In this document: positions 1 to 9,195 of the stretch, one piece after another | Position numbering within the stretch: the stretch's first letter is position 1 | Layout: every line of letters starts with the position of its first letter | Assembly (NCBI GenBank): GCA_026393985.1 | Contig: JAPKZB010000041.1 | Location: forward strand, 1-55,793 | DNA from: Acidobacteriota bacterium | Lineage (GTDB): Bacteria > Acidobacteriota > Terriglobia > Bryobacterales > Bryobacteraceae | Length of the DNA: 55,793 nucleotides | Direction: 5' to 3' | Notes under the pieces: model-generated | Seen by the model: only the letters and a program-made list of their open reading frames with translations | The model's database searches: none | Told to the model about the DNA's origin: nothing | Made by a program: the position numbers and the translations under genes

Positions 1-162
1 AAGTCATGCGGGCGCAGAGTACGCTGAATAAACGACAGACTGTTTGAAGCAGACCACTTGTCATTATGAAACGACCAACCCCTGACCTGAGACGCGGGTT
101 AGGCTAGCGGGTTAGGAAAACCAAAAGCGGCGCAGAGCCGCAAAGGACAAAGGAGTTGGTCT
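1..162 (+). other. IS110-type 5' leader (non-coding)
   Basis: No gene is visible. The stretch lies directly before the broken IS110-family transposase and probably belongs to the same element; its outer end may lie left of the window. It holds a 10-bp direct repeat (gcgggttagg at 94-103 and 107-116), a small hairpin (GCGGC/GCCGC, 127-141) and the Shine-Dalgarno sequence aaaggag upstream of the ATG at 163. In the IS110 family a non-coding end encodes the bridge RNA, so this leader is a candidate for such a remnant. That role is inference. Confidence 0.4.
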
Positions 163-1414
163 ATGAAAAAGATACTGTAAGTGGGCCTGGATGTTCACGC
201 CGAGACGATTGCGGTGGCGGTAGCCGAAGGCGGGCGTGACGGACAAGTCCGCAGCCTGGGCACGATTGCCAACCGGATCGAGGCAATCCGCAAGCTGGTC
301 AAGAAGCTGCGGGCCAAGGCAAGATCCAAGCCTGTTATGAGGCCGGCCCCACAGGCTATTGCCGCTACTGGCAGTTGGCGCAAATGGAAGTCGAATGCGA
401 AGTGATCGCTCCCAGTCTGATTCCCGTCAAGGCCAGTGAGCGCATCAAGACCGACCGGCGTGACGCCGAGAAGCTGGCGCGTTGTTACCGCGCCGGGGAA
501 CTCACCGCGGTGGCGGTGCCGAGTCCGGAGCAGGAAGCGTTGCGAGACCTGGTGCGGGCGAGCCCGCCAAGAAGGATCGGCTCAAGGCGCGGCACCGCTT
601 GGGCAAGTTCCTGTTGCGTCATGGGCGCAAGCCGGACGGCATGACTGCTTGGAGCAAACAGTATCTGGAATGGATCAAGACGAACGTTCACTTCGAGTAC
701 AAAGCGCTTGAGGTGACGTTGTTGAACTATCTGCATGAGGTGGAACATGTGGCCAAACGCATCGTTGACCTGGAGACCGCCATTGACGAAGCGGTGCGGG
801 AGGCCCCCGCGGAATTGCGAGCGCTCATCGAAGCATTGCAGGCATTGCGGGGTGTGGCGCAGACTACGGCGGCGACGATCGTCTCGGAGTTGGGATCGGT
901 GATGCGTTTCGCTAGTCCAAGACAGTTAATGGGCTACAGCGGCTTGGTGGCAAGTGAGCATTCGAGTGGTGGCAGAGTGCAGCGCGGGGCGATTACCAAG
1001 TCTGGCAATGCGCATTTGCGGCGGGTGTTGGTGGAGGCGAGTTGGTCGTATCATCACCGGCCCAATGGGACGGGCTTTCTGTTGCGGCGGCAGAAGAGTC
1101 TGGGCTTGAGCAAAGAGGTGAAAGCGATCGCCTGGAAGGCCCAGCAGCGCTTGAACAAGCGTTACAAGACACTGACGGCCAGGGGCAAAAACAAGAATCA
1201 GGTCGTGACAGCGATTGCGCGCGAGTTGTTCGGTTTTATCTGGGCCATCGCCGTCAAAACCGAAAACCAGAAGCTCGCCGCTGGGCAGGGCGGCATGGAT
1301 AAACCCCATGCCACCCAGACCTCAAGCGTGGGGCCGGATCCTCGCCCGTCAAGGCCAAGCCCTGCGGGTGCGCTACGCGCAGCCTGGACTGGCTCCGGTC
1401 CGGCGAGAACCTAA
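163..1414 (+). pseudogene. IS110-family transposase, inactivated by one stop and two frameshifts
   Basis: The product would be the RNA-guided DEDD/serine recombinase of an IS110-type element. The N-terminal piece (GLDVHAETIAVAVAEGG) carries the start of the RuvC-like DEDD domain. The middle piece (IKTDRRDAEKLARCYRAGEL) continues it. The C-terminal piece (about 580-1270) carries the Transposase_20 region, including GYSGLVASE and ITKSGNAHLRRVLVEASW. The ATG at 163 has a good ribosome binding site, but a TAA at 178-180 stops translation after five codons. Homology moves to another frame near 315-326 and again near 556-562, so no intact protein can be made. The last frame stays open to 1414, where it runs into an 89-bp tandem duplication. 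Family assignment is firm; the exact lesion points are by eye. Confidence 0.88.
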
Positions 1415-1501
1415 GCGTGGGGCCGGATCCTCGCCCGTCAAGGCCAAGCCCTGCGGGTGCGCTACGCGCAGCCTGGACTGGCTCCGGTCCGGCGAGAACC
1501 T
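1324..1501. repeat. 89-bp perfect tandem duplication
   Basis: Positions 1324-1412 and 1413-1501 are two identical, directly adjacent copies, beginning aagcgtggggccgg and ending ggcgagaacct. The unit overlaps the 3' end of the transposase remnant. It contains TCCTCGCCCGT, which also occurs in the dispersed repeat at 37947-38030, so it may itself be built from a genomic repeat. Confidence 0.9.
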
Positions 1502-1770
1502 AGCCGGGCCTTGACGGAACAAAACCCTTGAAGCAAATGACCTCAACCTGGACAGCGGCGCCGAAGGCAGCGTGGATCCCACGAAAAGGAGAATCCTCGT
1601 CAATTTCTATGCGGTACGAGCCACGGCTCCAACCCGCGCACCTAGTCTGAGGCAGCTCCCGACGAATCATGACCCTACGGCACAGACCCGCGTATATCAG
1701 AGTGATCTATCGTCGCGTTACCCTTCATGCTGCCTTCGGCTCCGCTGTCCATAACAGCTACTACAAAGAC
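1502..1770. other. non-coding spacer after the IS110 remnant
   Basis: I see no convincing gene on either strand. The sequence is less GC-rich than the flanking genes and probably includes the right end of the insertion sequence. No clear terminal inverted repeat could be assigned. Confidence 0.4.
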
Positions 1771-1804
1771 AAGTGCCTCCCGCCCTGGTGGGCGGGAGGC
1801 ACTT
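1771..1804. terminator. 15-bp inverted repeat, probable terminator of the receptor gene
   Basis: AAGTGCCTCCCGCCC at 1771-1785 is exactly complementary to 1790-1804, leaving a 4-nt loop. It lies 59 nt beyond the stop codon of the minus-strand receptor gene. On the minus strand the hairpin is followed by GTCTTTGTAG, a weak U-rich tail. A transcription terminator is the simplest reading. Confidence 0.6.
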
Positions 1805-1863
1805 GGAACAGCCAAAACAAAATCCATCAGCACCCGTTGAGGATATTGACAGGTCGTTTCCTA

Positions 1864-4800
1864 TCAGAATTGCAGTTTGAGCGCCATTTGGAGGATGCGG
1901 GGGTCGGCGGCGCTTTCGATGCGGCCGAAGCGGGCGGCGTTGCTGAGCTGGGCGAACGGGCTGCCAAAGTTGGGTTTGTTAAAGGTGTTGAAGAATTCGG
2001 CGCGGTATTGGAGCCGGAAGCGTTCTTTGATGGGGAAGACCTTGAGCAGGGCGATGTCGAAGTTGGCGGCACCGGGGCCGCGGAGAAGGGCGCGGGGGGT
2101 GTTGCCGAAGGTGCCGGGGGCGTTCAGTTGGAAGGCCGCGGTGTTGAAGTAGCGGGCGATCTGCTCGGTGCGGGAGCGTCCGGCGGCAAGGTTGGCATCG
2201 CCAATCATGTCGGGGCGGTCGAGGCCGATGCCGCTGAGGGAGCGGTCGGCGCCGGTGGTGACGGTGAAGGGAAAGCCGTTGCGAATGGTGACGATGCCGG
2301 AGGATTCCCAGTTGCCGAACAGGCCGCGGAGGAGGCGAGGCGAGTTGGTGAGGGTGGGCAGAGTCCAAACATAGCTCGCGACGAAGCGGTGGGGGTTGTC
2401 GAAGTCGGAGCGTCCGCGGTTGCCGCGGCGGTCGAGCGGATTGGGAATGGAGCTGGATTGGCCCGGGGTGGTGTCTTCGGAGAACTCATCGATGGAGGCG
2501 GACCAGGTGTAGTTGGCTTCGATGCTGAAGTTCCGGTTCATGCGGCGTTCGAAGCTGACCTGGAGAGCGTGGTAACTGGAGGTGCTGCCGGAGCCGGCGA
2601 CGAGGGTGGCGCCGTAGTTGGCGAAGGGTCGGCGGGACTGGATGTTGCCGGTGGTGGCGCCGGGGGCGAAGCGGGCGAAGTTGACGTCGGCGTTGTAGCT
2701 GAGGAAGCGTCCCATGTTGCCGACGTAGGAGGCGCGGAGGACGGAATGGGCGGCGAGTTCCCGTTCGATGGTGAGGTTGTAGCCCTGCATGAAGCTGGGG
2801 CGGAAGCTTGCGTCGAACGAACCGAGCTGGCCGAGCGGGAGGACGAAGGTGGAGTTGGCGGGGGGATCGAAGGGGGCGAAGGAGGCGGGGAAGGGGTTGA
2901 CGCCGGTGCCGTAGGGATCTTCGAAGCGGACGCCGAAGTTGGTGATTTGGGGGCTGAAGGGTGCGGAATTGACGAAGCCGTTGTAGAGAACGGTGAACTG
3001 GGGATTCCAGAAGACGCCGCCGCCGCCGCGAAGGACGGTACGGCCGTTGCCGGGGCGGAAGGCGAAGCCGAGGCGGGGGGCGAAGGTGCCGAGATAGGTA
3101 TCGAAGCCGCCTTCGGGGCAACCGGGGTCGCCGGCATTGAGGTAGCCAACGGGGGCGTTGGGGAAGCGGGTGGAACGCATGCCGGGCCGGAAGCATTGGA
3201 CGCGGCCGACGGAGTCGGTGAAGGGGAAGGTGGGATCCCAGCGGAGGCCGAGGTTGAGGGTAAGGGTGGGGCGGAGGCGCCAGTTGTCCTGGACGAAAAA
3301 GCCGAGGCGATTGCCGTAGAGTTGCTTAAACTCACCGCCGCCCTGCCAGAAGCGCCAGACATCGCCGAGCATGAGATCGGCCATGGCGTTGCCGCTGATG
3401 GAACCGTTGAATTCGAAGTTGCCCATGGTGCGGAAGTCGTTGAGGATTTCGTTTTTCGAGCGGAGGAACTCGCCGCCGATTTTGAGTTCGTGGCGGCCGA
3501 GGTTCCAGGTGAGGTTGTTGGAGAACTGGAAGTCGAAGTCGTCTTTGATGTAGTTCCAGCCGGGGCGGGCGGTGAAGCTGCCGGTGACGCCGACGAAGAC
3601 GCTGGCTGGATTTTTGACGGCGATGCCTTTGACGCCGGCGCGGGCGAAGTCGATGGGAAGTTGGACGGCGGTCCAATCGTTATGGGTGCGGCGGGCGCGC
3701 CAGGTGAAGTTGAAGTTGTTCAGGAGGGAGGGGGAGAGGGCCCAGATGTCGCCGAGGGTGATTTGGGTGTAGGGCTGGGTGGAGAGGCTGACGTCGGCGG
3801 AGAACATGGAGGCAAGGTCAGCGGTGTTGCCAACGAAGGGCCGTTCAAAGGAGCGCCAGAAGGCGCGGCCGGAGAGGCGGTGGGCTCCGAGCATATAGTC
3901 GGCGCGGGTGGTGTATTCGTATTCGTCGGGTTTTTGGGCGGCGCCGACGAAGCGTTCTCCGGTGGGGGTGGCGGGGGTGGGGATGAACTTCAGGATATTG
4001 AGGGTGACGGGGTTAAGGCGGCTGGCGGGGATCTGGTTGTTGGGGAAGGGTTGGCGGGAGAGGGGGTCGGTGATGCGGGAGGCGCCGAAGTTGCCGCCGC
4101 GCATGGCGGCGGTGGGGAGGAACTGGCGGGTGAGTTGGGGGTCGCTGCGGAGGATGGTGCCCTGGTAGGCAAAAAAGAAGAAGAGTTTGTTGCGGAGGAT
4201 GGGGCCGCCGAGAGTGCCGCCGAACTGGTTGCGTTTGAGGGTGTCGCGCTGGGGGGCGAAGAAGTTGCGGGCGTTCAGGGCGGCGTTGCGAAGGAAGTGG
4301 AACGCGGAGCCGTGGAACTCGTTGGTGCCGCTTTTGGTGACGACGTTGACGACGGCGCCGGAGGCGTTGGCGTATTCGGCCGAGAAGTTGTTTTTCTGCA
4401 TGCTGAACTCCTGGACGGCGTCGGGGTTGGGAAAGACGCCGCTGAAGTTGCGATAGCTGTCGGTGTTCATGCCGCCATCGAGGGAGTAGGCGACACCGTT
4501 GCCGCGCGTACCGTTGACGGTGAAGGCGTTGCCTTCTCCGGTGCTGGTGCTGCGGGGGATGACCCCGGCCTGGATGGAGAGCAGTTGGGTGACGTCGCGG
4601 CCGTTGAGCGGGAGGCCGACGATGCGCTGTTCGTCGACGAGGCCTTTGAGAGTGCCGGACTGGGTTTCGAGCAGGGGCGCGGCGGCGGAGACGGTGACGG
4701 ACTCCGACAGGGAGCCGACGGGGAGGGTGACATCGAGGGTGGCATTGTCATTGACGGCGAGACTGATGCCGGTGCGGACGATTTTTTGGAAGCCTGCTTT

Positions 4801-5052
4801 GGAGATTTCGACCTTGTAGAGGCCGACGGGGAGGAGCGGGATGGAGAAGGCGCCATCGGCGGCGGTCTGGCGGGTTTCCTGGAGGGAGGTTTGGGTGTTG
4901 ATGGCGGAGACGGCGGCGTCCGGGACGGCGGCGCCGCTGGGATCGCGGACGGTGCCGACGATGCGGGCGGTAGATTGGGCGAGGGCGGAGTGGGGGATCA
5001 GGATGAGGGAGGCGAGGGTGAGAAGTAGGGTGCGCATAGAGGGGTTGGACAT
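1864..5052 (-). CDS. TonB-dependent receptor, Oar-like, with N-terminal carboxypeptidase-regulatory-like domain
   Basis: This is an outer-membrane TonB-dependent transporter of 1062 residues. The signal peptide is MRTLLLTLASLILIPHSALA, so translation may start at 5037 instead of 5052; neither start has an obvious ribosome binding site. Residues about 27-110 form the Ig-like CarboxypepD_reg domain (GTVRDPSGAAVPDA). Residues about 120-250 form the plug (RIVGLPLNGRDVTQLL, then VVNVVTKSGTNEFHGS). The remainder is beta-barrel, ending in the expected aromatic residue (ALKLQF). It has no SusD partner, and no TonB/ExbBD genes lie in the window. It is followed by the hairpin at 1771-1804. The upstream gene on the same strand ends 118 nt away, so it is probably transcribed on its own. 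The substrate is unknown. Confidence 0.93.
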   Translation of the reverse strand: MSNPSMRTLLLTLASLILIPHSALAQSTARIVGTVRDPSGAAVPDAAVSAINTQTSLQETRQTAADGAFSIPLLPVGLYKVEISKAGFQKIVRTGISLAVNDNATLDVTLPVGSLSESVTVSAAAPLLETQSGTLKGLVDEQRIVGLPLNGRDVTQLLSIQAGVIPRSTSTGEGNAFTVNGTRGNGVAYSLDGGMNTDSYRNFSGVFPNPDAVQEFSMQKNNFSAEYANASGAVVNVVTKSGTNEFHGSAFHFLRNAALNARNFFAPQRDTLKRNQFGGTLGGPILRNKLFFFFAYQGTILRSDPQLTRQFLPTAAMRGGNFGASRITDPLSRQPFPNNQIPASRLNPVTLNILKFIPTPATPTGERFVGAAQKPDEYEYTTRADYMLGAHRLSGRAFWRSFERPFVGNTADLASMFSADVSLSTQPYTQITLGDIWALSPSLLNNFNFTWRARRTHNDWTAVQLPIDFARAGVKGIAVKNPASVFVGVTGSFTARPGWNYIKDDFDFQFSNNLTWNLGRHELKIGGEFLRSKNEILNDFRTMGNFEFNGSISGNAMADLMLGDVWRFWQGGGEFKQLYGNRLGFFVQDNWRLRPTLTLNLGLRWDPTFPFTDSVGRVQCFRPGMRSTRFPNAPVGYLNAGDPGCPEGGFDTYLGTFAPRLGFAFRPGNGRTVLRGGGGVFWNPQFTVLYNGFVNSAPFSPQITNFGVRFEDPYGTGVNPFPASFAPFDPPANSTFVLPLGQLGSFDASFRPSFMQGYNLTIERELAAHSVLRASYVGNMGRFLSYNADVNFARFAPGATTGNIQSRRPFANYGATLVAGSGSTSSYHALQVSFERRMNRNFSIEANYTWSASIDEFSEDTTPGQSSSIPNPLDRRGNRGRSDFDNPHRFVASYVWTLPTLTNSPRLLRGLFGNWESSGIVTIRNGFPFTVTTGADRSLSGIGLDRPDMIGDANLAAGRSRTEQIARYFNTAAFQLNAPGTFGNTPRALLRGPGAANFDIALLKVFPIKERFRLQYRAEFFNTFNKPNFGSPFAQLSNAARFGRIESAADPRILQMALKLQF

Positions 5053-5169
5053 ACGAATGTGGGGGCCGGAGTGGCTTCCGATGGGATATTCTGTTTCGCG
5101 GAATCCGGAACCAGTGTTGACATTTTATGGCGGACGCGGTTCGGGAGCGAGAGGTATCTTCGAGGCCGG

Positions 5170-8100
5170 TCAGCTGACCAGGAGGCTGGGGCGTTCCCGG
5201 GGTTGGATGAGTGAGGGGATCCCCATGGGCTCGACGTTGGCGAGGCAGGCGGCGAGGCCGGCGGTGAAGATGGCAACGGGGCGGCCGAGGATCTTTACCT
5301 CTTCGAACGTCAGCTTGCGGGTGATGAGGTGGTCCCAGGCGGCGAGGAGCTTTTGTCCTTCGACCTGGCCGAAGTTTGGGGGCTGGAGGCCAAAGGAGCC
5401 GACGGTGTGTTCGCGGTAGAGACGGTTGCGGTCGGCGGGGGGGAGTAGGTCGGGACGTGGAGGGATGGGGGCTGGCTGCGGGGGGGAGTAGGTCGGATGG
5501 AAGCCGTCGAGTGCGAAGGCATACATCTGGTGGCCGGGTTTGGTGGCGAAGGCGGTGACGGCGGAGCGGACGTCGTCGATGGCTGAGGAGACGCCGGGGT
5601 CGGGGCCGCCGATGCGGTTGAGGATGTAATCGGAGGTAACGGGTTTATGGGAACTGTAGAGCTCGAACCAGAGGGTGAGGTGGGGGACGGAGAGGGCGCC
5701 GAGGTCGTCGGCGGTGCGGGCGAGGCGGGCGAGGCCGTTGGCGAAGGACTCGGGGGTGGCGCCGGCGATGACGAGGTTCTTGGCGTCGTGATCGATGGCG
5801 GCGAAGGTGCCGTGCTTCTGGAGGATGGCGTGGAGATCGTTCCAGCGGCCGCCAGGGGCGAGGGCGAAACAATGCGGTTCGATGCTGAGGCCGCGCTGGA
5901 ATAGGCTCATCCAGATGTCGTAGGACGGGACGGGGGCGCCGAGGCCAGGGGAGTCCTGGCGGGCGCGTTCGTAGTACCAGCGGATGCGATTGAACTTGGC
6001 GGTGTCGATGCGTTCGCCGGAGCCTTTGGCCATGGCGCCGGAGGTGGGATCGTCCTTGGAGTTCTTGGTCATGAGGATGCCGCGGACGTTGCGCTGGCCG
6101 GGGTCGCGGTATTTTGGGCCGAGGATGGTGCGCATGCCGGCTTCGAAGTCGTCGCGATTTTTGAAGTACCATTTGCGGCCGTCGGGGCCGATGACGCCGA
6201 TGGGGCCGCCTTCGCCGGGCTTGTAGTATTCGTTGTCGGCTCCGTGCTGGAAGAGGCTTTGGACGTGGGGGGAGGTGTTGTCGAGCGAGACGCGGGGTTT
6301 GCCGTCTGGGCCGCGGGCTTCGGGGGGGATGTTACGGACGTCGTCGTTGATATTGACGGTTTGGTCGAGATTGCTGCGGTTGCGTTGGAGGTAGGCGAGT
6401 TCGGCAGGATCCTTTTCGTTGCCGGCGCCGACGGGGATGCGGTCTCCGGTGTTGGCGTCGAAGACTTCGGCGAGGTCGAGGTCGGGGTAGTAGCCGACGC
6501 GGGCTTGTTGGAGGAGTTGGCGGAGGGCGGCGGCTTCGTGGGGGTAGGACTGGTGGAGGGCTTCGAGGGCGCCGTGGGTGGTGAGATCGAAGTGGCCCTT
6601 GGCTTGGAGTTCGGCGAGGATCTGGGCGGCGCGTTGGTAGGGTACGCTGTCGGCGGGGTTGGCCTTGGCGGCGTCGCGGAGCATGTCGGGATGGAAGACG
6701 ACGCCGTCTTCGCGGACCATGGCTCCGTTCTTCTTGATGGATTCGATAGATTTTTCCCAGGTGACGACGGCGGCTTCGTTGTCGGGGCGGATGGGGCGGG
6801 CGATGGTGGGTTTGGTGACGAGGCCTTCGCAGTCGCCCAGGGTGGCGCTTTTAGCTTTGAGCCAGAGGGGTTTGGGGCGCTTCGTGTATTCGGAGGCGTG
6901 GAGGGCCATGGCCCGGCTGGGGACGCGGAAGGCGACGAACTGTTCGGAGTCGTGGGCATAGCGGCGGAGCTGGCCGGCGATGTCGGGATGGAGGTAGAGT
7001 TCCTGGCTCCATTGGCGGTACTCGCTGACGGACATGGGGCCGAGGGGGGGACGTTTGGAGTTGGGATTGGGGGTGGGTTGGGTGAGGCGTTGGCCGGTGA
7101 AGATGGAGGAAGCTTTCTGGGCCTTGAGGACGTCGAGCGAGCTCTGCTGGCCGTCGGCGGTGTGGGGTTCGAAGGCGATGCGGCTCGCGTTGCGTTGAAG
7201 GACGCCGACGAAGGTGCCTTGGATGATTTTGACGATGGTCCAGGGGAACTCGGCGAGGAAGACGTCCCAGAACTCGCGGCCCTGGGTTTTGGCGGTTTCG
7301 CGGGCGGTGAGGACGTCGCGCCAGAGGGTGTTGATGGTGTTTTCGGCGAGGGACTTGGCGAGGCGCTGGACGCCGGTATCGGAGGGGCGGCCACCGAGGA
7401 GGCGGCTGATGAGTTCAGAGAGGCAACTGGTGAGGCGGTTGAGGCCGAGTTGTTTGATGTCTTCTTCGGTGAGATTGGTGCCGCGCTCGTTGACCATGAG
7501 GGCGAGGTCGCAGAGGAATTCGACTTCCTGCTTGACGATGAAGATGAGGAGTTCTTTGCCGGCGCCCTTGGGGATGGCGCCGCGGAGGACGCTGGAGATG
7601 ACCTCGACGAGCATGGGGGGCACGTCGGCTTTGAGGACGCCGCAGAGTTCGCGGATGATGCTGGTTTCGGCGAGGGCGGCGCCGGCGGAGCGGCCACCGG
7701 CGCGGAGGACGATGAGACTGATGCGGTAGGCAGCCTCGCGGAGGGGGTCCATGCCGGTGAGGGTGGGGACGAGGGCGAGGACCTGGAAGGAGGCGCCTTC
7801 GGCGGTTTCAAGGCCTTTGGTGATGGTTTCGGCGGAGTCGATGGCGCGGTTGCGGAAGAGGTCGACGGCTTTGTAGAGGCGGCGGGAGTCTTCGCGGATG
7901 AGGGCGAGGTGGATGCCGATTTCGTGGATGTTTTCGTAGGTGAGGGCGGTCGAGGCGGCGTTGACGTCGTAGGCGATTTTGGTGGTGCGTTCGATGAGTT
8001 TGTCGAATTCGTTGATGTTGGGTTTGGGGGCGCGCTTGACGGCTTTGAAGAAGCCGACGACGGCATCGGTGGCGGCGGCGAAGGCGGCGGTGGAGTTGGT

Positions 8101-8460
8101 AACGGCGCTTTCGATGAAGCCGTCGGGTTCGGCCCACTCCTGGTAGATTTTGCGGTTGTCTTTGATGTCGTTATAGAGAAGCAGGGTCTCGTCGCGGAGG
8201 ATTTTGTGGTAGTCCTTGGCTTTTTGGACGAATTCTTCGGGTGTGACGAGGTGGATTTTGCTGTAGAAGATGATTTCGAGGAGGATCGTGGGGCGGCAGA
8301 CTTGTTCGATCGAGGTGGAGACGAGGGCTTGCTGCTGGGGGGCGACGGGGGAGCGGAAGCGTTCGCCGTAGGCGCCCTGTTCGAGGCGGAGTTGTTCGGC
8401 CTGGGCGGGTTCGAAGACGTAGTCTTTGGGCTTGGCGTGGAGCAGGGGGCTGTGGGGCAT
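5170..8460 (-). CDS. large protein of unknown function (1096 aa), second gene of a LysM/PG-binding pair
   Basis: I do not recognise this protein. It has no signal peptide. Residues about 55-450 look mostly alpha-helical, with hydrophobic stretches such as ISLIVLRAGGRSAGAALAET. Residues about 480-620 include a Trp-rich segment (YRQWSQELYLHP). Residues about 700-830 are Gly/Asp-rich with DNEYYKPGEGGPIGVIGPDG and a KWYFKNRDDFEAGMRTILGP segment. A Pro-rich linker near residue 1000 (PPQPAPIPPRPDLLPP) precedes a short helical C-terminus. It starts 3 nt after the LysM/peptidoglycan-binding gene, and its ribosome binding site (CGGAG) lies inside that gene's end, so the two are almost certainly co-expressed. 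Such pairs occur near contractile-injection or toxin loci, so an exported effector is possible, but no secretion machinery or immunity gene is visible. Confidence 0.7.
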   Translation of the reverse strand: MPHSPLLHAKPKDYVFEPAQAEQLRLEQGAYGERFRSPVAPQQQALVSTSIEQVCRPTILLEIIFYSKIHLVTPEEFVQKAKDYHKILRDETLLLYNDIKDNRKIYQEWAEPDGFIESAVTNSTAAFAAATDAVVGFFKAVKRAPKPNINEFDKLIERTTKIAYDVNAASTALTYENIHEIGIHLALIREDSRRLYKAVDLFRNRAIDSAETITKGLETAEGASFQVLALVPTLTGMDPLREAAYRISLIVLRAGGRSAGAALAETSIIRELCGVLKADVPPMLVEVISSVLRGAIPKGAGKELLIFIVKQEVEFLCDLALMVNERGTNLTEEDIKQLGLNRLTSCLSELISRLLGGRPSDTGVQRLAKSLAENTINTLWRDVLTARETAKTQGREFWDVFLAEFPWTIVKIIQGTFVGVLQRNASRIAFEPHTADGQQSSLDVLKAQKASSIFTGQRLTQPTPNPNSKRPPLGPMSVSEYRQWSQELYLHPDIAGQLRRYAHDSEQFVAFRVPSRAMALHASEYTKRPKPLWLKAKSATLGDCEGLVTKPTIARPIRPDNEAAVVTWEKSIESIKKNGAMVREDGVVFHPDMLRDAAKANPADSVPYQRAAQILAELQAKGHFDLTTHGALEALHQSYPHEAAALRQLLQQARVGYYPDLDLAEVFDANTGDRIPVGAGNEKDPAELAYLQRNRSNLDQTVNINDDVRNIPPEARGPDGKPRVSLDNTSPHVQSLFQHGADNEYYKPGEGGPIGVIGPDGRKWYFKNRDDFEAGMRTILGPKYRDPGQRNVRGILMTKNSKDDPTSGAMAKGSGERIDTAKFNRIRWYYERARQDSPGLGAPVPSYDIWMSLFQRGLSIEPHCFALAPGGRWNDLHAILQKHGTFAAIDHDAKNLVIAGATPESFANGLARLARTADDLGALSVPHLTLWFELYSSHKPVTSDYILNRIGGPDPGVSSAIDDVRSAVTAFATKPGHQMYAFALDGFHPTYSPPQPAPIPPRPDLLPPADRNRLYREHTVGSFGLQPPNFGQVEGQKLLAAWDHLITRKLTFEEVKILGRPVAIFTAGLAACLANVEPMGIPSLIQPRERPSLLVS

Positions 8461-8463
8461 GGG

Positions 8464-9114
8464 TTAGCTCCGGTGGTTGGTTTCGAGGCGCTGGCGGAAG
8501 TCGTCGTCGATTTCGTCGCCCTCGGGGAGGTCTTCGGCGAGGCGGAAGGCGCGGATGGCTTCTTTGAGGAGGTCGTTGTTTTCGCCGTCGATGGGGCCAT
8601 CGTAGCGGCCGAGGTTGCGGAGGCGGGCCTGGAGGCCGGTGAGGGTGGAGAGGGGGTCGAGGTGGCCGAAGTTGAGGTCGCAGGCGGCGAGACTGCCGTG
8701 GGGGCCGACTTCGATGCGGCCGGAGCGGACGTCAGGACGGACGAAGACGCGTAGCCAGCCGTCGGCGTCGAGGTTTCCGGTGGAGGCGAAGCCGTCGAGG
8801 GTGAGTACGTAAGGGGCGTTCGCGAGGGGTTTGTTGTCGTAGTCGAGGAACTGGAGATTGAATTTTTCGGGGATGCCTTTGCGGACGAACTGATGGGTGG
8901 CGTCGGTGGGTTTAGAGACCTGTCGGGGGCGGATGGCGGGAATGAAGAGGCGGTCGCCGGGAAAGAGAACGTTGTGATGCTTGCGGAGGTGGCGGAGGGA
9001 GGCGTTTTGGCCGTGCTGCCAGACGGTGGACCAATGATGGCCGGCGGCGAGGGCGAGTTGGACGGTGGTTTCACCCTGGGTTATTTCGTGATGATGATCT
9101 TCCGTGTTGGCCAT
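8464..9114 (-). CDS. LysM-like and peptidoglycan-binding (PG_binding_1-like) domain protein
   Basis: The protein has 216 residues and no signal peptide. Residues about 8-60 resemble a LysM repeat (QGETTVQLALAAGHHWSTVW, then NVLFPGDRLFIP). Residues about 75-140 form a beta-rich middle with DYDNKPLANAPYVLTLDG, like the carboxypeptidase-regulatory-type folds placed between LysM and PG-binding domains. Residues about 155-212 match a PG_binding_1 helix bundle (LQARLRNLGRYDGPIDG, then LKEAIRAFR). Related cytoplasmic proteins are often encoded next to VgrG, PAAR or contractile-tail genes. Here the only partner is the 1096-residue gene immediately downstream. The role in binding cell-wall or spike components is inferred from the domains. 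Confidence 0.75.
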   Translation of the reverse strand: MANTEDHHHEITQGETTVQLALAAGHHWSTVWQHGQNASLRHLRKHHNVLFPGDRLFIPAIRPRQVSKPTDATHQFVRKGIPEKFNLQFLDYDNKPLANAPYVLTLDGFASTGNLDADGWLRVFVRPDVRSGRIEVGPHGSLAACDLNFGHLDPLSTLTGLQARLRNLGRYDGPIDGENNDLLKEAIRAFRLAEDLPEGDEIDDDFRQRLETNHRS

Positions 9115-9195
9115 AGGGCGCTTCCCGGTATTCTACGCGAGAACGGGCGGCGAATCCGATCACGGCGGCGGCAGGGGAGGGCCGCGCCGGATACA

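Noticed and set aside
1669-5028. Open frame of 1119 codons on the plus strand opposite the first TonB receptor
   Set aside because: It is extremely Gly, Val, Glu and Ala rich with no domain pattern. It is the antisense shadow of a GC-rich gene that clearly encodes a receptor.
6244-8754. Open frame of 836 codons on the plus strand
   Set aside because: Antisense shadow of the 1096-residue gene, Gly/Asp/Glu rich and of low complexity.
6069-9074. Open frame of 1001 codons, minus strand, Ser/Pro/Thr rich
   Set aside because: It lies in another frame of the LysM and 1096-residue genes. Its composition is that of a frame-shifted shadow, with no start signal or recognisable segment.
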